A stretch of 64,000 bases of DNA from contig DASZTS010000145.1 in the NCBI GenBank assembly GCA_035547915.1, positions 1 to 64,000 on the forward strand, in the 5' to 3' direction. This document shows, in pieces, positions 37,840 to 46,603 of this stretch. Each line of letters begins with the position of its first letter. Position 1 is the stretch's first letter. Position numbers and translations under genes: made by a program. A model generated the notes under the pieces. That model saw only the letters and a program-made list of their open reading frames with translations, did not search any database and was not told the DNA's origin. This DNA is from DASSFG01 sp035547915 (GTDB lineage: Bacteria > Planctomycetota > Planctomycetia > Pirellulales > JAICIG01).

Positions 37840-38469
37840 ATGAGCACACCCGAAGAGCCAGCCCCCGGCGAACCGAACCCCGGATCCCCGCCCGGCGCCG
37901 TAAACGAACAGGTACAGCATTCGTCCGTTAGTGCGAGGGTGCCGGAGCAGGTGGGTCGCGGCGTCTTCTCGACCGGCGCCGTGGTGTTCGACGGAGCACA
38001 CGAATTCGTCGTCGATTTCCTCGTCCGACTCGGGTCGCCGCATCGAGTCGGTTCGCGGGTCGTCCTCCCGCATGTCGTATTCTCGCAATACATCGCCGCC
38101 CTGCGCGACAATCTGCGAAAATATGAGCAACGTTTCGGCCCTCCGCCCGCTCTACCGACCCCGCCGCCCAACCAACCGCGCGCCAGCATCTCCGATCTCT
38201 ACGATCAGCTCAAGCTGCCCGACGAAGTGCTGAGCGGGGTCTATTCCAACGCCGTGATGATCGGCCATACGCCGTCGGAGTTCTGGTTCGACTTCATCAC
38301 CACCTTTTACCCGCGCTCGGCCGTCTCGAGCCGGATATTCATGTCGGCGCAGCAGATTCCCGGCCTGCTCGACACGCTGAATTCGGCGTATCAACGGCAC
38401 CGCCAAAAGCCCGAGAATCCTCCCTCTGCGCCGCCGTCCTCGCCTCCATCGCCGCCCCCCGCGGGCTAG
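37840..38469 (+). CDS. Tandem DUF3467 domain protein
   Basis: The 209-residue product contains two related segments. Residues 36-95 read FSTGAVVFDGAHEFVVDFLV and RVVLPHVVFSQYIAALRDNL. Residues 130-185 read VYSNAVMIGHTPSEFWFDFI and RIFMSAQQIPGLLDTLNSAY. The second is a clear DUF3467; the first matches it block by block, so the gene carries a duplication. The family normally has one such domain of about 90 residues. Both ends are Pro-rich (EEPAPGEPNPGSPPG; PPSAPPSSPPSPPPAG). The function is unknown. It precedes the Fe-S protein gene by 4 bp. Confidence 0.85.
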   Translation: MSTPEEPAPGEPNPGSPPGAVNEQVQHSSVSARVPEQVGRGVFSTGAVVFDGAHEFVVDFLVRLGSPHRVGSRVVLPHVVFSQYIAALRDNLRKYEQRFGPPPALPTPPPNQPRASISDLYDQLKLPDEVLSGVYSNAVMIGHTPSEFWFDFITTFYPRSAVSSRIFMSAQQIPGLLDTLNSAYQRHRQKPENPPSAPPSSPPSPPPAG

Positions 38470-38473
38470 CGCG

Positions 38474-39190
38474 ATGAAGCTCTCACTGATGGTCACCTGT
38501 CTGGGTGACGTGTTACGGCCAGAGGCGGCCAAAGCGACGGTCCGCCTGCTGCGGCGGTTGGGCCACGAGATCGACTTTCCCGAGCAACAGACGTGTTGTG
38601 GCCAGCCGTTCTACAACAGCGGCTTCGCCGACTATGCCCGGCAGCAGGCCAAGCACACTATCTCTGTGTTTCGTGGCGATCGCACGGTGGTCGTTCCGTC
38701 GGGCTCCTGTGCCGCCATGGTCAAGGTCGAGTATCCGCACTTGCTCGAGGCCGAGACCGATTGGCATGAGCAGGCGGTGGAACTGGCCTCGCGCACCTTC
38801 GAGCTGAGCGATTTCTTGGTCAACCGCTTGAACATTGTCGAGGTCGGCGCCAAATACCGCGGCAAGGTTGCCTATCACTATGCCTGCCACCTGCGCGGCC
38901 TGGGACTCACGGACGAAGCCGAGCGGCTGATTCGCCATGTCGAGGGTGCCGAACTACTCACGCTCCGCCACGCCGACCAATGTTGCGGCTTCGGTGGATC
39001 GTTCTCGGTGCGCTACCCCGATATCTCGACCGCAATGGTCGACGACAAGGTGAAGTGCATTTTGGAAACGGAAGCCGACTGCCTCGTTTCCACCGACGCT
39101 GGCTGCCTGATGAACGTCGGCGGCCGGCTGCGCCGGTTGCAGAAGCCGCTCGAAGTCCTCCATTTGGCCGAGTTGTTACAGCGCACGTGA
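38474..39190 (+). CDS. LutA/YkgE-like Fe-S oxidoreductase subunit
   Basis: The 238-residue product has two CCG-type domains: TCCGQPFYNSGFADYARQQA near residue 40 and ADQCCGFGGSFSVRYPDIS near 170. It also has HYACHLRGL between them. These cysteine-rich motifs bind Fe-S clusters in LutA and in GlcF/HdrB relatives. LutA is one of three subunits (LutABC) oxidising L-lactate. No LutB or LutC partner is adjacent, so its partner lies elsewhere or the function differs. It stands 4 bp after the DUF3467 gene. Length and motifs are complete. Confidence 0.87.
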   Translation: MKLSLMVTCLGDVLRPEAAKATVRLLRRLGHEIDFPEQQTCCGQPFYNSGFADYARQQAKHTISVFRGDRTVVVPSGSCAAMVKVEYPHLLEAETDWHEQAVELASRTFELSDFLVNRLNIVEVGAKYRGKVAYHYACHLRGLGLTDEAERLIRHVEGAELLTLRHADQCCGFGGSFSVRYPDISTAMVDDKVKCILETEADCLVSTDAGCLMNVGGRLRRLQKPLEVLHLAELLQRT

Positions 39191-39235
39191 GACATAGGCC
39201 AGGCATAGGCCCCAAGTGCGCCGAGGATCTTCGGC

Positions 39236-40612
39236 TTACGATCCGGCTTCGCCGGTCGTCCGGGCTTGCCGTTGTCCTTCGGCCACGTTGAGCGGCGCGA
39301 CGATCGCCCAGCCCACTACAAAGAAGGCCAGAAGGCTCACAAGCGCCATGTTTGGGCTTTTGGTCTTGGTCAGTACCAAAGCGAAGAAAACGGGGCCGAA
39401 GACACTGGTGGCCTTCCCGGAGAAATTGAAGAACCCGAAGAATTCTCCCGTCTTCTCCGGTGGCGTCATCAATCCCATGATCGCACGGCTCACCGATTGG
39501 GTACCACCCAGCACGAGCGCAGTGGCCGCTGCCATGCACCAGAAGTGCCATTTTTCGGTGACCAGGAAAGACAACGCGAGAATTGCCGTCCATACTGCCA
39601 GGCACATCATCAACGCCGGCTTCTGACCGATTCGATCACCCAGCCAGCCGACTGCCAGGGCGCCGGGCAAGGCGATGAACTGGATCATCAGCACCACGCC
39701 GGCCAATTCCTGCGCCTTCATTTCCAGCCTTTCGATGGCGAACACCGACGCCTGGCTGACGACCGTCTGAACCCCGTCGTTATAGACGAGGAAGCCCAGC
39801 ATGAAGATCGTCAGCATGCGGTACGAGCGTATGCTCTTGAGCGTGCGGCCCACGTCGTTGAAGGCAACGCGCGCTGCCTCCAGGAATGGTTTCCGCTGGT
39901 TGCCGGGCCGGGTTCTATCTTTCAGGATAAGTACGGTCGGCAGCGTGAACACACCCCACCAAAGCCCCATCAAGAGCAGGCCGAGTCTCTTCAGAAAAAC
40001 AAGGTCGTCGGGCAATCCGATGTGGCGGCCAAACATAAGAAGTAACACAACCAACGACAGCGCAAGGCCGCCGCCTACATACCCCGCGGCATACCCCCAC
40101 GCCGATACGCGGCCCATCCATTCATCCTCGGCGATCTCCGGCAAAAACGCATTGTAGAACCCTTGCGATAGCTCCATTCCAAGGACCGAAATCACGTAAA
40201 GGACGATCATCAGCCACGCCAAGTCGGGCGTCGCCAAGAACATGAGCATCGAAGCCACCGCGCCGGACAAGGCGGTGCCCGCCAGCCAGCGTCGTTTGCT
40301 ACAGTTCGTGTCGGCTACTGCGCCGACGATTGGCGAGATGAGCGCCGAGGCGAATGTCGTCACACCCAAGCCGACGCCGAGCAAAATCGTGCCGGCGTCG
40401 CCCGGCAGCACGTCGTCTTTAATGTATGAGACGAGCACCGTGATCGAGAGCGTCGAATAGGCGCTGTTCGCCCAGTCATAGATGGCCCAGGCGACGATCT
40501 CGCGGGTGGTGCCCTTGCGCGACGGGGTGGCCCCTTCAATCAGCGCGGGTGATTGGTAAGGATTCAGACTTGTATCGCCCGAGGTCGGCCCGATCTGCTC
40601 GGCATTCGTCAC
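39236..40612 (-). CDS. MFS transporter, Atg22/UMF1-like
   Basis: The 458-residue product has about twelve hydrophobic segments. The UMF1/Atg22-type start is IVAWAIYDWANSAYSTLSIT, with FYNAFLPEIAEDEWMGRVSA and MQFIALPGALAVGWL-like stretches later. A variable N-terminal tail is Ser/Pro-rich. Known relatives are effluxers of amino acids from vacuoles in yeast; bacterial substrates are unknown. It is divergent from the nucleotide-sugar dehydrogenase across 174 bp. All membrane segments appear intact. Confidence 0.88.
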   Translation of the reverse strand: MTNAEQIGPTSGDTSLNPYQSPALIEGATPSRKGTTREIVAWAIYDWANSAYSTLSITVLVSYIKDDVLPGDAGTILLGVGLGVTTFASALISPIVGAVADTNCSKRRWLAGTALSGAVASMLMFLATPDLAWLMIVLYVISVLGMELSQGFYNAFLPEIAEDEWMGRVSAWGYAAGYVGGGLALSLVVLLLMFGRHIGLPDDLVFLKRLGLLLMGLWWGVFTLPTVLILKDRTRPGNQRKPFLEAARVAFNDVGRTLKSIRSYRMLTIFMLGFLVYNDGVQTVVSQASVFAIERLEMKAQELAGVVLMIQFIALPGALAVGWLGDRIGQKPALMMCLAVWTAILALSFLVTEKWHFWCMAAATALVLGGTQSVSRAIMGLMTPPEKTGEFFGFFNFSGKATSVFGPVFFALVLTKTKSPNMALVSLLAFFVVGWAIVAPLNVAEGQRQARTTGEAGS

Positions 40613-40786
40613 GCTGTCTCCTTCGACGGCAGGAAATCCTGATGAGGGCCGGAGCTTTTTTGAAGAACGAGCATCTTATCGGGGTCATTCCCGGCAGGGC
40701 AACTGGCACACTCGCCTTTCGCCGCCCGGCAATCTAAACTTGGTGCTGGTCAACCAATCCCCCGTCGGAAATCGCGGACAGCCATT

Positions 40787-42157
40787 ATGCCAGCAAGTAC
40801 TTCTCAGGAAAGACCTTCCGTCGCATCGGCTACATGCTCGGCCGATGAGTTGGAGTCCGCCATCCGAAAAAAAACGGCCCGCGTCGGCGTGATCGGACTG
40901 GGTTACGTCGGATTGCCGCTCGTGCGGGCGTTCCTGTCGGCCGGTTACCGCACGCTGGGCTTCGACGTCGATCAGACCAAGGTCGACCGACTGCTCGCCG
41001 GCGAAAGCTACATCAACCATATCTCGGGAGAGTGGATCGCCGGCTGCCTGGCCGAAGAAACCTTCGCCCCGACGACCGATATGCGGCGGCTGGCCGAAGC
41101 CGATGCGGTTCTCATCTGCGTGCCCACGCCCCTGTCCGACAGCCGCGATCCCGACCTGAGCTATGTCGAGGGTACGGCGCAACAGATCGCCGCGGTATTG
41201 CGTCCGGGGCAATTGGTTGTGCTGGAGAGCACGACGTATCCCGGTACGACTCGGGATGTCGTCCTGCCGATTTTGGAGTCGAGCGGCTTGCAGGTCGGCC
41301 GCGATTTCTACCTGGCCTACAGCCCCGAGCGTGAAGACCCCGGCAATGCGCAGTTCAGCGCCCGCGTGATACCCAAGGTCGTGGGCGGTATCGACGAGCC
41401 GAGTGCACGACTCGCTGAGGCGCTCTATCGAGAGGCGGTTGTCGAGGTTGTGCCTGTCTCGAGCTGCGAGGTGGCCGAGGCATGCAAAATACTCGAAAAC
41501 ACCTACCGGGCCGTGAACATCGCCTTGGTGAACGAGTTGAAGATGCTCTACGACCGCATGCAGATCGACGTCTGGGAGGTCATCGACGCCGCTGCCACCA
41601 AGCCGTTCGGATTCCATCCGTTCTATCCCGGGCCGGGCCTGGGCGGCCATTGCATCCCGATCGATCCATTCTATCTGAGTTGGGTGGCGCGCAAGCATGG
41701 CCTGCCGACCCGGTTCATCGAATTGGCCGGCGAAATCAATACACAGATGCCCAATTACGTGATCGAACGATTGACGGCGGCATTGAACGATCGTGGTAAA
41801 CCGATCAAAGGGAGCAAGATCTGCGTATTGGGGGTGGCATACAAGAAAGACGTCGACGATCCCCGCGAGAGCCCGTCGTTCGTGCTGATGGAGTTGCTGC
41901 TCGCCCGCGGGGCGGTGCTGAGCTATAACGACCCGCATGTCCCCGAGTTGCCAGCGATGCGGCATCACGATCTTCCCCCGATGGAAAGCTCGGAGTTGAG
42001 TCGCGAATTCCTGGCCAGCCAGGACTGCGTGTTGATCGCCACGAACCATTCCGCCTACGACTACGAGTTCATCGTGCGACACGCCCCGCTCGTGATCGAC
42101 ACCCGCAATGCGACTAAGGACGTCAACGACGACGGGAACAAGGTGTACAAGGCATGA
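40787..42157 (+). CDS. UDP-N-acetylglucosamine/mannosamine 6-dehydrogenase-type enzyme
   Basis: The 456-residue product has the NAD fold VGVIGLGYVGLPLVRAFLSA near residue 30. STTYPGTTRDVVLPILE and AYSPEREDPGN match the central region. GPGLGGHCIPIDPFYLSW carries the catalytic Cys, and VLGVAYKKDVDDPRESPS the C-terminal sugar-binding region. The SGEWI block after INHIS resembles WbpA-type enzymes rather than UDP-glucose dehydrogenase. Known role: two-step NAD-dependent oxidation of a UDP-sugar to its uronate for surface polysaccharides. The phosphatase gene follows after 90 bp; no other glycan genes are adjacent. The exact sugar is inferred. Confidence 0.92.
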   Translation: MPASTSQERPSVASATCSADELESAIRKKTARVGVIGLGYVGLPLVRAFLSAGYRTLGFDVDQTKVDRLLAGESYINHISGEWIAGCLAEETFAPTTDMRRLAEADAVLICVPTPLSDSRDPDLSYVEGTAQQIAAVLRPGQLVVLESTTYPGTTRDVVLPILESSGLQVGRDFYLAYSPEREDPGNAQFSARVIPKVVGGIDEPSARLAEALYREAVVEVVPVSSCEVAEACKILENTYRAVNIALVNELKMLYDRMQIDVWEVIDAAATKPFGFHPFYPGPGLGGHCIPIDPFYLSWVARKHGLPTRFIELAGEINTQMPNYVIERLTAALNDRGKPIKGSKICVLGVAYKKDVDDPRESPSFVLMELLLARGAVLSYNDPHVPELPAMRHHDLPPMESSELSREFLASQDCVLIATNHSAYDYEFIVRHAPLVIDTRNATKDVNDDGNKVYKA

Positions 42158-42246
42158 ATCAGCGGCGAATCAGGCTCTTCGGAGCAGCCACTCAGGATGT
42201 TGCCGTCGAGCGAGATTCACGCGCGGACGCCGAAAGGAGTTGATCC

Positions 42247-42936
42247 TTGAGGGTTCTGGCGATCGGCGACATCCATGGCTGCTATAGCGCGCTTTTGGCC
42301 TTGGTTGGGGCGGTCGGCCTGGGGTCCGACGATTTGTTGATAACGCTCGGCGACTACGTCGATCGCGGTCCCGACTCGGCCGGCGTGCTCGATTGGCTGA
42401 TCGAACGGCGCAGGAAAGGCAACCTTGTGTCGTTGCTCGGCAATCACGAACGAATGATGCTCGATTCGCGGACGAACGAGGTCTCGCGCGAATGCTGGTT
42501 GAGCTACGGCGGCGAGGCGACGCTCGTCTCCTATCAAATGCGCGGCGGCGAAGGGGATCTCGACGATGTGCCCGACGAGCATTGGGAATTCTTGGAACAT
42601 GGTTGCCGGAACTGGTACGAGACCGACTCCCATTTCTTCGTACACGCCAACGCGCTGGCCGATCTGCCGTTCGACGAGCAGCCCGAGGAATTCCTGCTCT
42701 GGGAACGGCTCTACGATCCCATACCGCACCAAAGTGGCAAGACCATGGTCTGCGGCCACACGCCCCAGTCCTCGGGCGTGCCGCTCAATTTCGGCCACGC
42801 GGTGTGCATCGACACCTGGGCCTGCGGTGCCGGCTGGTTGACATGCCTTGACGTGGCGACGGGCGAGTATTGGCAGGCTAACCAGCGCGGCGGGTTGCGC
42901 GGCGGCGAACTGGCGCGGCCGTGGTTGCCAACCTAG
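42247..42936 (+). CDS. PPP-family metallophosphatase
   Basis: The 229-residue product has the signature motifs GDIHGC (near residue 7), GDYVDRGPDS (near 38) and GNHERMM (near 65) of calcineurin-like protein phosphatases. CGHTPQSS is near the end. I take the TTG at 42247 as start, because GAAAGGAGTTGATCC just before it is an excellent ribosome site and no ATG precedes the motif. Relatives include bacterial PrpA/ApaH-like enzymes acting on phosphoproteins or diadenosine tetraphosphate. Substrate unknown. Confidence 0.9.
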   Translation: MRVLAIGDIHGCYSALLALVGAVGLGSDDLLITLGDYVDRGPDSAGVLDWLIERRRKGNLVSLLGNHERMMLDSRTNEVSRECWLSYGGEATLVSYQMRGGEGDLDDVPDEHWEFLEHGCRNWYETDSHFFVHANALADLPFDEQPEEFLLWERLYDPIPHQSGKTMVCGHTPQSSGVPLNFGHAVCIDTWACGAGWLTCLDVATGEYWQANQRGGLRGGELARPWLPT

Positions 42937-42957
42937 CGACCGACCGCGTCCAGCGTG

Positions 42958-43785
42958 TTAGCTGCTCGCGCTGCGGTAGCTGATGAGCGCGCGATGGAAG
43001 ATGGCGCGCGACACGAAGAGGCTGGCCAGCGTGGCAAAGAAGGCGAACGCGGCCAACGGCCAGTTTTCGGGCTCGAGCGGCTTAGCGAGCAGGCGAGCGG
43101 GCACGTTGACGACCAGCAAGATCGGTATCACGAAGGAGAATACTCGCCGTAAGGGCGTTCCAATCGGGCCGTCGTAGATCTCCATCGGGTAGCGCGAAAA
43201 ATTCGTAATATAGAACCAGAAGTCGTACAGGCTCTGGTTGCGGCCCAGCCAGACGGCAACGCTCGAGAGCACGATCATCAGGCTGTAGAGCATCGCCACG
43301 CCACAGGCAATATAGATCGGGTACAGCAGTGTCTGTACCGGCAACGGTCGGAAGTCGAGCTTCCACAACGAATACCCGAGCAACCCTCCCGCGAAAACAA
43401 AGTTCGCCAGGCTCGACCATTCCATCCGCTGGCACGACACGAGAAATTGCGTGTCGATCGGCTTCAGCAGCGCAAAATCGAGATTGCCCGTGCGGATCAG
43501 TTCGCCGAACTCGTTGGCATTCGGCATGAAAAAGGTCTGCACCAGGCTGTTGATGAAGAGGGTCGTCGAGAGGAAGACGAAGAACTCGTACTTATGCCAG
43601 CCGGTCTGCGCCCCGATCTCGCCGGTGTACTCGAAGATCAGCACGTAGAACCCCAGGTTCATCAGCACCCAGGAGAGAGACGATATGCCGTCGATGATGA
43701 AGTTGGCGCGGAACGTCATGTCGCGCACCAGACTGTTGCGGGCGAATGTCGCGAGGACCCGTAAGTAGTTGGGGCGATCCGCCAT
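42958..43785 (-). CDS. ABC-2 type exporter permease (second subunit)
   Basis: The 275-residue product has six predicted membrane segments and the ABC-2/DUF990-like blocks RTGNLDFALLKPIDTQFLVS and SLWKLDFRPLPVQTLLYP. FWFYITNFSRYPMEIYDGPI lies near the end. It is third in an operon, ATPase, permease, permease, that forms a complete heterodimeric exporter. Substrate unknown: relatives handle polysaccharides or drugs. The start MADRPNYLRVLATFARNSL is natural. The gap to the next permease is 44 bp. Confidence 0.86.
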   Translation of the reverse strand: MADRPNYLRVLATFARNSLVRDMTFRANFIIDGISSLSWVLMNLGFYVLIFEYTGEIGAQTGWHKYEFFVFLSTTLFINSLVQTFFMPNANEFGELIRTGNLDFALLKPIDTQFLVSCQRMEWSSLANFVFAGGLLGYSLWKLDFRPLPVQTLLYPIYIACGVAMLYSLMIVLSSVAVWLGRNQSLYDFWFYITNFSRYPMEIYDGPIGTPLRRVFSFVIPILLVVNVPARLLAKPLEPENWPLAAFAFFATLASLFVSRAIFHRALISYRSASS

Positions 43786-43829
43786 GTTGCATCAGGCCTT
43801 CATCAGCTCGAATGGGATCAAATATCTCT

Positions 43830-44633
43830 TCATCCCCCGAATCCGCTGTAGCGAAGCAGGCCCCGATTGAATGCCACGCGGCTGGCCACGATGAAAAACA
43901 CGAGCCAGAAGAACTCTAACCACAACTCCCGGGCGAGTTGCGCTCCCTGGATCTTGCCGAGGAACACGGCGGCCGGAAAGTAGGCCAGATACTTGAGTGG
44001 CAGGAGCTGAACGATACCGCCCCACGCGCCCGGCAACATGTCGATGGGGAACATGTGTCCCGAGAAAAAGAAATTGAACAACATGTAGACGAACAGGAGC
44101 GAACTGACCTCCAAGAACCAGAAGCCGATCATGCCCAGCGTCGTCTCCAGAAAAAACCCCAACAAGAACGACAGTACGAGCGAGAGCAGAAAGGCACCCA
44201 TCGTCGCCAGGTCGGGCCAGCCGGGAAAGAAATCGCGGCAGAGGAAGAACACGAACGCGAAGGGAGCCGTAGCCACCGTGTAATAGACCAGCTTGTGGGC
44301 CACGCGGCCGATCAGCAAGAAGCCGATCATATCGATCGGTTGGATGAGGAATTTCTTGATCTCGCCGTTGCGGATTTGCAGGGCGATTCCCGAGGCCAGT
44401 CCTGGCATGCTGGAGAACGCTCGTCCGATCATCGTCAGCAGGTAATAAGCGATGAAGTCGTGGTAGCTGTACCCGGCGATGCTCTTGTCGCCGTTGGCCG
44501 TGAATACCGCTTGCCAGAGGAATACCTGCGTGACGATCGGCAAGAACCGCATCAGCGTGCCTAGCGCAAAATCGCCGCGGTACACCAACCGCTCGGCGAT
44601 GCAGGTTCGCAAGATGGTCCACGCCGTGTGCAT
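43830..44633 (-). CDS. ABC-2 type exporter permease (first subunit)
   Basis: The 267-residue product has six membrane segments. GIALQIRNGEIKKFLIQPID is the inner-loop motif matching the same position in its partner (LIRTGNLDFALLKPID), so the two permeases are paralogues. ETTLGMIGFWFLEVSS and IVQLLPLKYLAYFPAAVFLG follow. It sits between the ATPase gene (57 bp upstream) and the other permease. Role: half of the channel of an exporter of unknown substrate. Confidence 0.86.
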   Translation of the reverse strand: MHTAWTILRTCIAERLVYRGDFALGTLMRFLPIVTQVFLWQAVFTANGDKSIAGYSYHDFIAYYLLTMIGRAFSSMPGLASGIALQIRNGEIKKFLIQPIDMIGFLLIGRVAHKLVYYTVATAPFAFVFFLCRDFFPGWPDLATMGAFLLSLVLSFLLGFFLETTLGMIGFWFLEVSSLLFVYMLFNFFFSGHMFPIDMLPGAWGGIVQLLPLKYLAYFPAAVFLGKIQGAQLARELWLEFFWLVFFIVASRVAFNRGLLRYSGFGG

Positions 44634-44690
44634 GCAGGGATTGGTACTCGGGTGTGAAATGCTTCGCGTCTGAATTTCAACTCGCCGCCG

Positions 44691-45719
44691 CTAGGCGTTT
44701 CCGGCAGCAGCCTTGATCTGCTCTTCGGCGGCTATCTGCTCGCCGGCCAGCGAAAACATCTCGGCGATCACTTCCTCCAAGGGCGGATCTTCGACGCTCA
44801 CGTCCTCGATAGTGTAACGGGCCAGCAAATCGGCCAAGGCTTCGGGCACTTCACGACGCAAGATGCGGAGCCTGACCTTGGGATAGTGCTCGTCGAGTAT
44901 GTCGCCGTAGCGACGCAAGTCGGTCGGCGCTTCGCCATCGGCCGGGAATTGTAGGCTGATGATCTTGTGGCTGCTGAAGCGATCGACGATGCCTGCCAGC
45001 GACCCATCATACATGATGCGGCCGTGAGCGATGATGATCACCCGCTTGCAGAGCGCGGCGACATCTTTCATGTAGTGGCTGGTCAACAGAATCGTAATAT
45101 GCCGCAGTTGCTGATAGTGCCGTAAGAAGGTCTGGATGTTGTGCTGGGCGATCACGTCCAGGCCGATCGTCGGTTCGTCGAGAAAGAGCACCTCGGGCGA
45201 ATGCAGCAAGGCGGCGATCAGTTCCATCTTCATCCGCTCGCCGAGCGATAGTTCTCGCACGGGTTGCCGCAGCAGCCCGCCGACCTGCAAGAGCGAGACC
45301 ATCTCGTCGCGGGTTCGCTCAAACTGTGCGGGCTCGATGCCGTAGATTTGCTGATGCAAACGAAACGACTCCTGAGCCGGCAAGTCCCACCAGAGCTGGT
45401 TCTTCTGCCCCATCACCAAGGCGAAGCGGCGGCGATAGGCGTTCTCGCGCTTCCAGGGAACATATCCCATGACGGAAGCCGATCCCGAAGAGGGCGTGAT
45501 GACACCCGACAGGAGCTTAAGCGTGGTCGTCTTGCCCGCGCCGTTGGGTCCCAAGAAGGCGACGAATTCGCCCTGTTCGACCGTCAAATCGATGCCGCGC
45601 ACCGCTTCGACCGTGCGATACTCACGGCGAAACAGGCCACCCAGCGAGGCGAGTAGCCCTTCCCGCTTCTGGTACACACGGTACGACTTGGCAAGTCGGC
45701 TGATTTCGATAATAGCCAT
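44691..45719 (-). CDS. ABC-2 exporter ATP-binding protein
   Basis: The 342-residue product has Walker A GPNGAGKTTTLK near residue 57, the signature LSLGERMKMEL near 155 and Walker B VLFLDEPTIGLDV near 177. It has an extended N-terminus (SYRVYQKREGLLASLGGLFR) and a C-terminal domain of about 100 residues, as in CcmA/DrrA-type ATPases. It energises the two permeases downstream in the same direction. Walker A, signature and switch residues are intact, so it should be active. The substrate is unknown. Confidence 0.94.
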   Translation of the reverse strand: MAIIEISRLAKSYRVYQKREGLLASLGGLFRREYRTVEAVRGIDLTVEQGEFVAFLGPNGAGKTTTLKLLSGVITPSSGSASVMGYVPWKRENAYRRRFALVMGQKNQLWWDLPAQESFRLHQQIYGIEPAQFERTRDEMVSLLQVGGLLRQPVRELSLGERMKMELIAALLHSPEVLFLDEPTIGLDVIAQHNIQTFLRHYQQLRHITILLTSHYMKDVAALCKRVIIIAHGRIMYDGSLAGIVDRFSSHKIISLQFPADGEAPTDLRRYGDILDEHYPKVRLRILRREVPEALADLLARYTIEDVSVEDPPLEEVIAEMFSLAGEQIAAEEQIKAAAGNA

Positions 45720-45825
45720 GCCGGTCCGATTATAGAGAGCAGGTCAAAGCCTGGGGAGTGCCCGTTACGATTTGCACTTCGCATCGCTGACCGCGCAGAA
45801 TAGGTTCATTCCCCGGCCCGTCACA

Positions 45826-46602
45826 TCAACGCGCGCGGTGGGCGTCGAGTGCTTCGAGCACTTCGTCGGGCGACAGTCGAGCGATCGCCGACGGCGAACG
45901 ATAGAGCCACCGCACGGTGCCTTGCTCGTCGACGATGATGGTCGTCGGCGCCGACGTGTCGCCCCCCTCGGGCGTCGAGTGCGGATGGATCAACTGCACC
46001 GCATTCGACAAACCTCGCTCTTCGTCGGAGAGCACCAGCAGATGCGGAAAGTCGGCCTGAGTTTGCTGGGCCTCCTCGGCCCCCTCGATCGAGGAAACAA
46101 CGATCCGCGCTTTGCGACGGGCGAAGTCCGCCTCGCGACGTTCGAGCTGACCCAGCTCGATCATGCAAGCGGGTCACCAACGTCCGCGAAAGAAGACCAG
46201 CACGTTCGTCTGGCCGCCACGTAAATCGTCATCCGTGAAGGTCGTGCCATCGGCCCGCGTCGTGGTGAACGACGGAAATGGCTGCCCGATCGCGACCGGT
46301 CCGGTGTACGCCGGCAAGCGCGTGGCGAACACAAACATCCATTCGAAGCCCGTCAACAGGAGCACGACCACGAGCGCTAGGATGCGTCCGACGCGACGTG
46401 CCCGCCAAAGCGATGCGGCGATGAGGATCGCGCCCAGGGTGGCACTGATCGGCAGAAACCACGGCATCGGCAGCCGGTGCGCCGCGATCAGGGCAGCATA
46501 GCCGGCCGGTCCCGCCAGCGCGAGTAAGACACCCGTAACAACGAGCTTTCGGCCCGAAGAGGATGGGCTCACGTTAGCAGCGGTTATTGGTGTGTCAGCC
46601 AT
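45826..46602 (-). CDS. Candidate selenoprotein: membrane peroxiredoxin-like redoxin with UxxC motif
   Basis: Read leftward from ATG 46602, 142 codons encode three membrane segments (about residues 17-93) and the start of a thioredoxin-fold AhpC/TSA domain (GQPFPSFTTTRADGTTF). The frame reaches W-TGA-P-A-C at 46174-46176 and continues with no shift: MIELGQLERREADFARRK to a stop at 45826, 258 residues in all. In relatives this position is the redox CxxC motif (RG.WCP.C). The TGA therefore replaces the first Cys and is best read as Sec143 with resolving Cys146. A perfect 7-bp hairpin follows 13 nt later. The start lies 1 bp after the aspS stop with AAGGAGG ahead. An ordinary gene caller would split it in two. 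Confidence 0.8.
46142..46160 (-). promoter_or_regulatory. Candidate bacterial SECIS hairpin
   Basis: Read leftward, TCGAGCT-GGGTC-AGCTCGA is a perfect 7-bp stem with a 5-nt loop containing GGTC. It begins 13 nt after the in-frame TGA. The E. coli fdhF SECIS likewise has a short apical stem about 11 nt after UGA with GGUC in its loop, the part that SelB recognises. Position and loop fit; strength in this host is unproven. Confidence 0.7.
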
Positions 46603-46603
46603 C

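Noticed and set aside
45826..46602. Reading the redoxin as a pseudogene or two separate genes
   Set aside because: The only interruption is a TGA at the catalytic Cys position, with no frameshift. Both halves are well formed and a SECIS-like hairpin follows, so Sec insertion explains it better.
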